From NCBI RefSeq assembly GCF_002980555.1, contig NZ_PVBT01000003.1, forward strand, positions 372,001 to 436,000: DNA of 64,000 bases, given 5' to 3'. This document shows positions 63,901 to 64,000 of this stretch, in pieces. Source of the DNA: Phyllobacterium myrsinacearum (GTDB taxonomy: Bacteria; Pseudomonadota; Alphaproteobacteria; Rhizobiales; Rhizobiaceae). The notes under the pieces are model-generated. The model saw only the letters and a list, made by a program, of their open reading frames with translations, did no database searches and was not told the origin of the DNA. A program made the translations under genes and the position numbers. The first letter of the stretch is position 1, and each line of letters starts with the position of its first letter.

Positions 63901-64000
63901 TGTGTTCGGCAATGGCATGTTGCTGTCACCGCAGACGAAACTCGTTGCCGCGTTCGACCACCGCGATATCTTCATTGATCCGGAGCCTGACGTCAAAGCC
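60956..64000 (+). CDS. NAD-dependent glutamate dehydrogenase, large type (5' part)
   Basis: From ATG at 60956, after GGGAGAGA, a frame stays open for 1015 codons to the window end. The N-terminus is Lys/Ala-rich, and then [38 protein letters not shown] and [13 protein letters not shown] match the very large (about 1600-residue) bacterial GDH family. It deaminates glutamate to 2-oxoglutarate with NAD+. No stop or frame change was found. Roughly 580 residues lie outside. Confidence 0.93.
   Translation, partial: [1015 protein letters not shown]

Overview
The window reads as a chromosomal segment of an alphaproteobacterium of the order Hyphomicrobiales (Rhizobiales), most like the Brucellaceae/Phyllobacteriaceae. 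The evidence is gene content and layout: sdhCDAB, glnK-amtB behind a sigma-54 promoter, a CenR/OtpR-type response regulator next to a cyclic-nucleotide-binding protein, a hemC-hemD-Mic60-hemY cluster, an ffh-chorismate mutase-rpsP run, and a very large NAD-glutamate dehydrogenase. The DNA is GC-rich, genes are dense, and ATGA start/stop overlaps are common. No rRNA, tRNA, CRISPR array, insertion sequence or prophage was seen.

Layout. 1-2.6 kb: the end of an amino-acid ABC permease, a Tat-exported DUF1287 protein and leuC. 2.7-7.7 kb: a membrane diguanylate cyclase, then a leftward queC-queE-queD-queF operon for queuosine with an OsmC-like gene behind it, a small secreted protein and an acetyltransferase. 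8.1-11.6 kb: sdhCDAB. 11.6-15.7 kb: OsmC peroxidase, aldo-keto reductase, UbiH-like hydroxylase and TesB. 15.7-17.7 kb: the nitrogen-controlled glnK-amtB operon. 17.8-24.2 kb: ftsK behind a candidate CtrA box, a LolA-like protein, xth, the cNMP-binding/CenR pair and a YkuD-like L,D-transpeptidase. 24.2-27.7 kb: a leftward tsaD-gpsA-YciI-EVE-methyltransferase operon. 27.8-32.6 kb: hemC-hemD-Mic60-hemY. 32.7-41.8 kb: housekeeping genes including a TerB-like protein, a glutamine amidotransferase, an MFS transporter, aqpZ, yggT/yggU, ppa, typA and mgtE.

42.0-51.6 kb is the most accessory-looking part. It holds a sarcosine/dimethylglycine dehydrogenase-like enzyme overlapping a choline-kinase-like phosphotransferase and divergent from a DeoR regulator. 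It also holds ogt, a MocR regulator facing a DUF983 gene across an array of ATACAAT sites, an SDR/TetR pair with two near-identical operators, and an AT-richer acyltransferase-3 gene. 51.8-54.2 kb carries rpsP, chorismate mutase and ffh. Next come brnA and an unlisted brnT toxin gene interrupted by one in-frame TAA. The end holds a lytic transglycosylase, an NTF2-like protein, beta-carbonic anhydrase, pyridoxal kinase, a LemA-TPM-TPM operon and the first 1015 codons of NAD-glutamate dehydrogenase, which runs off the window.

The window is mostly core metabolism. I did not find a clearly new multi-gene system. The best leads are the oxidoreductase/kinase/DeoR cluster, the MocR operator array, the broken BrnT toxin beside an intact antitoxin, a QueD-like protein lacking the family's catalytic cysteine, and candidate CtrA/GANTC cell-cycle control of ftsK.
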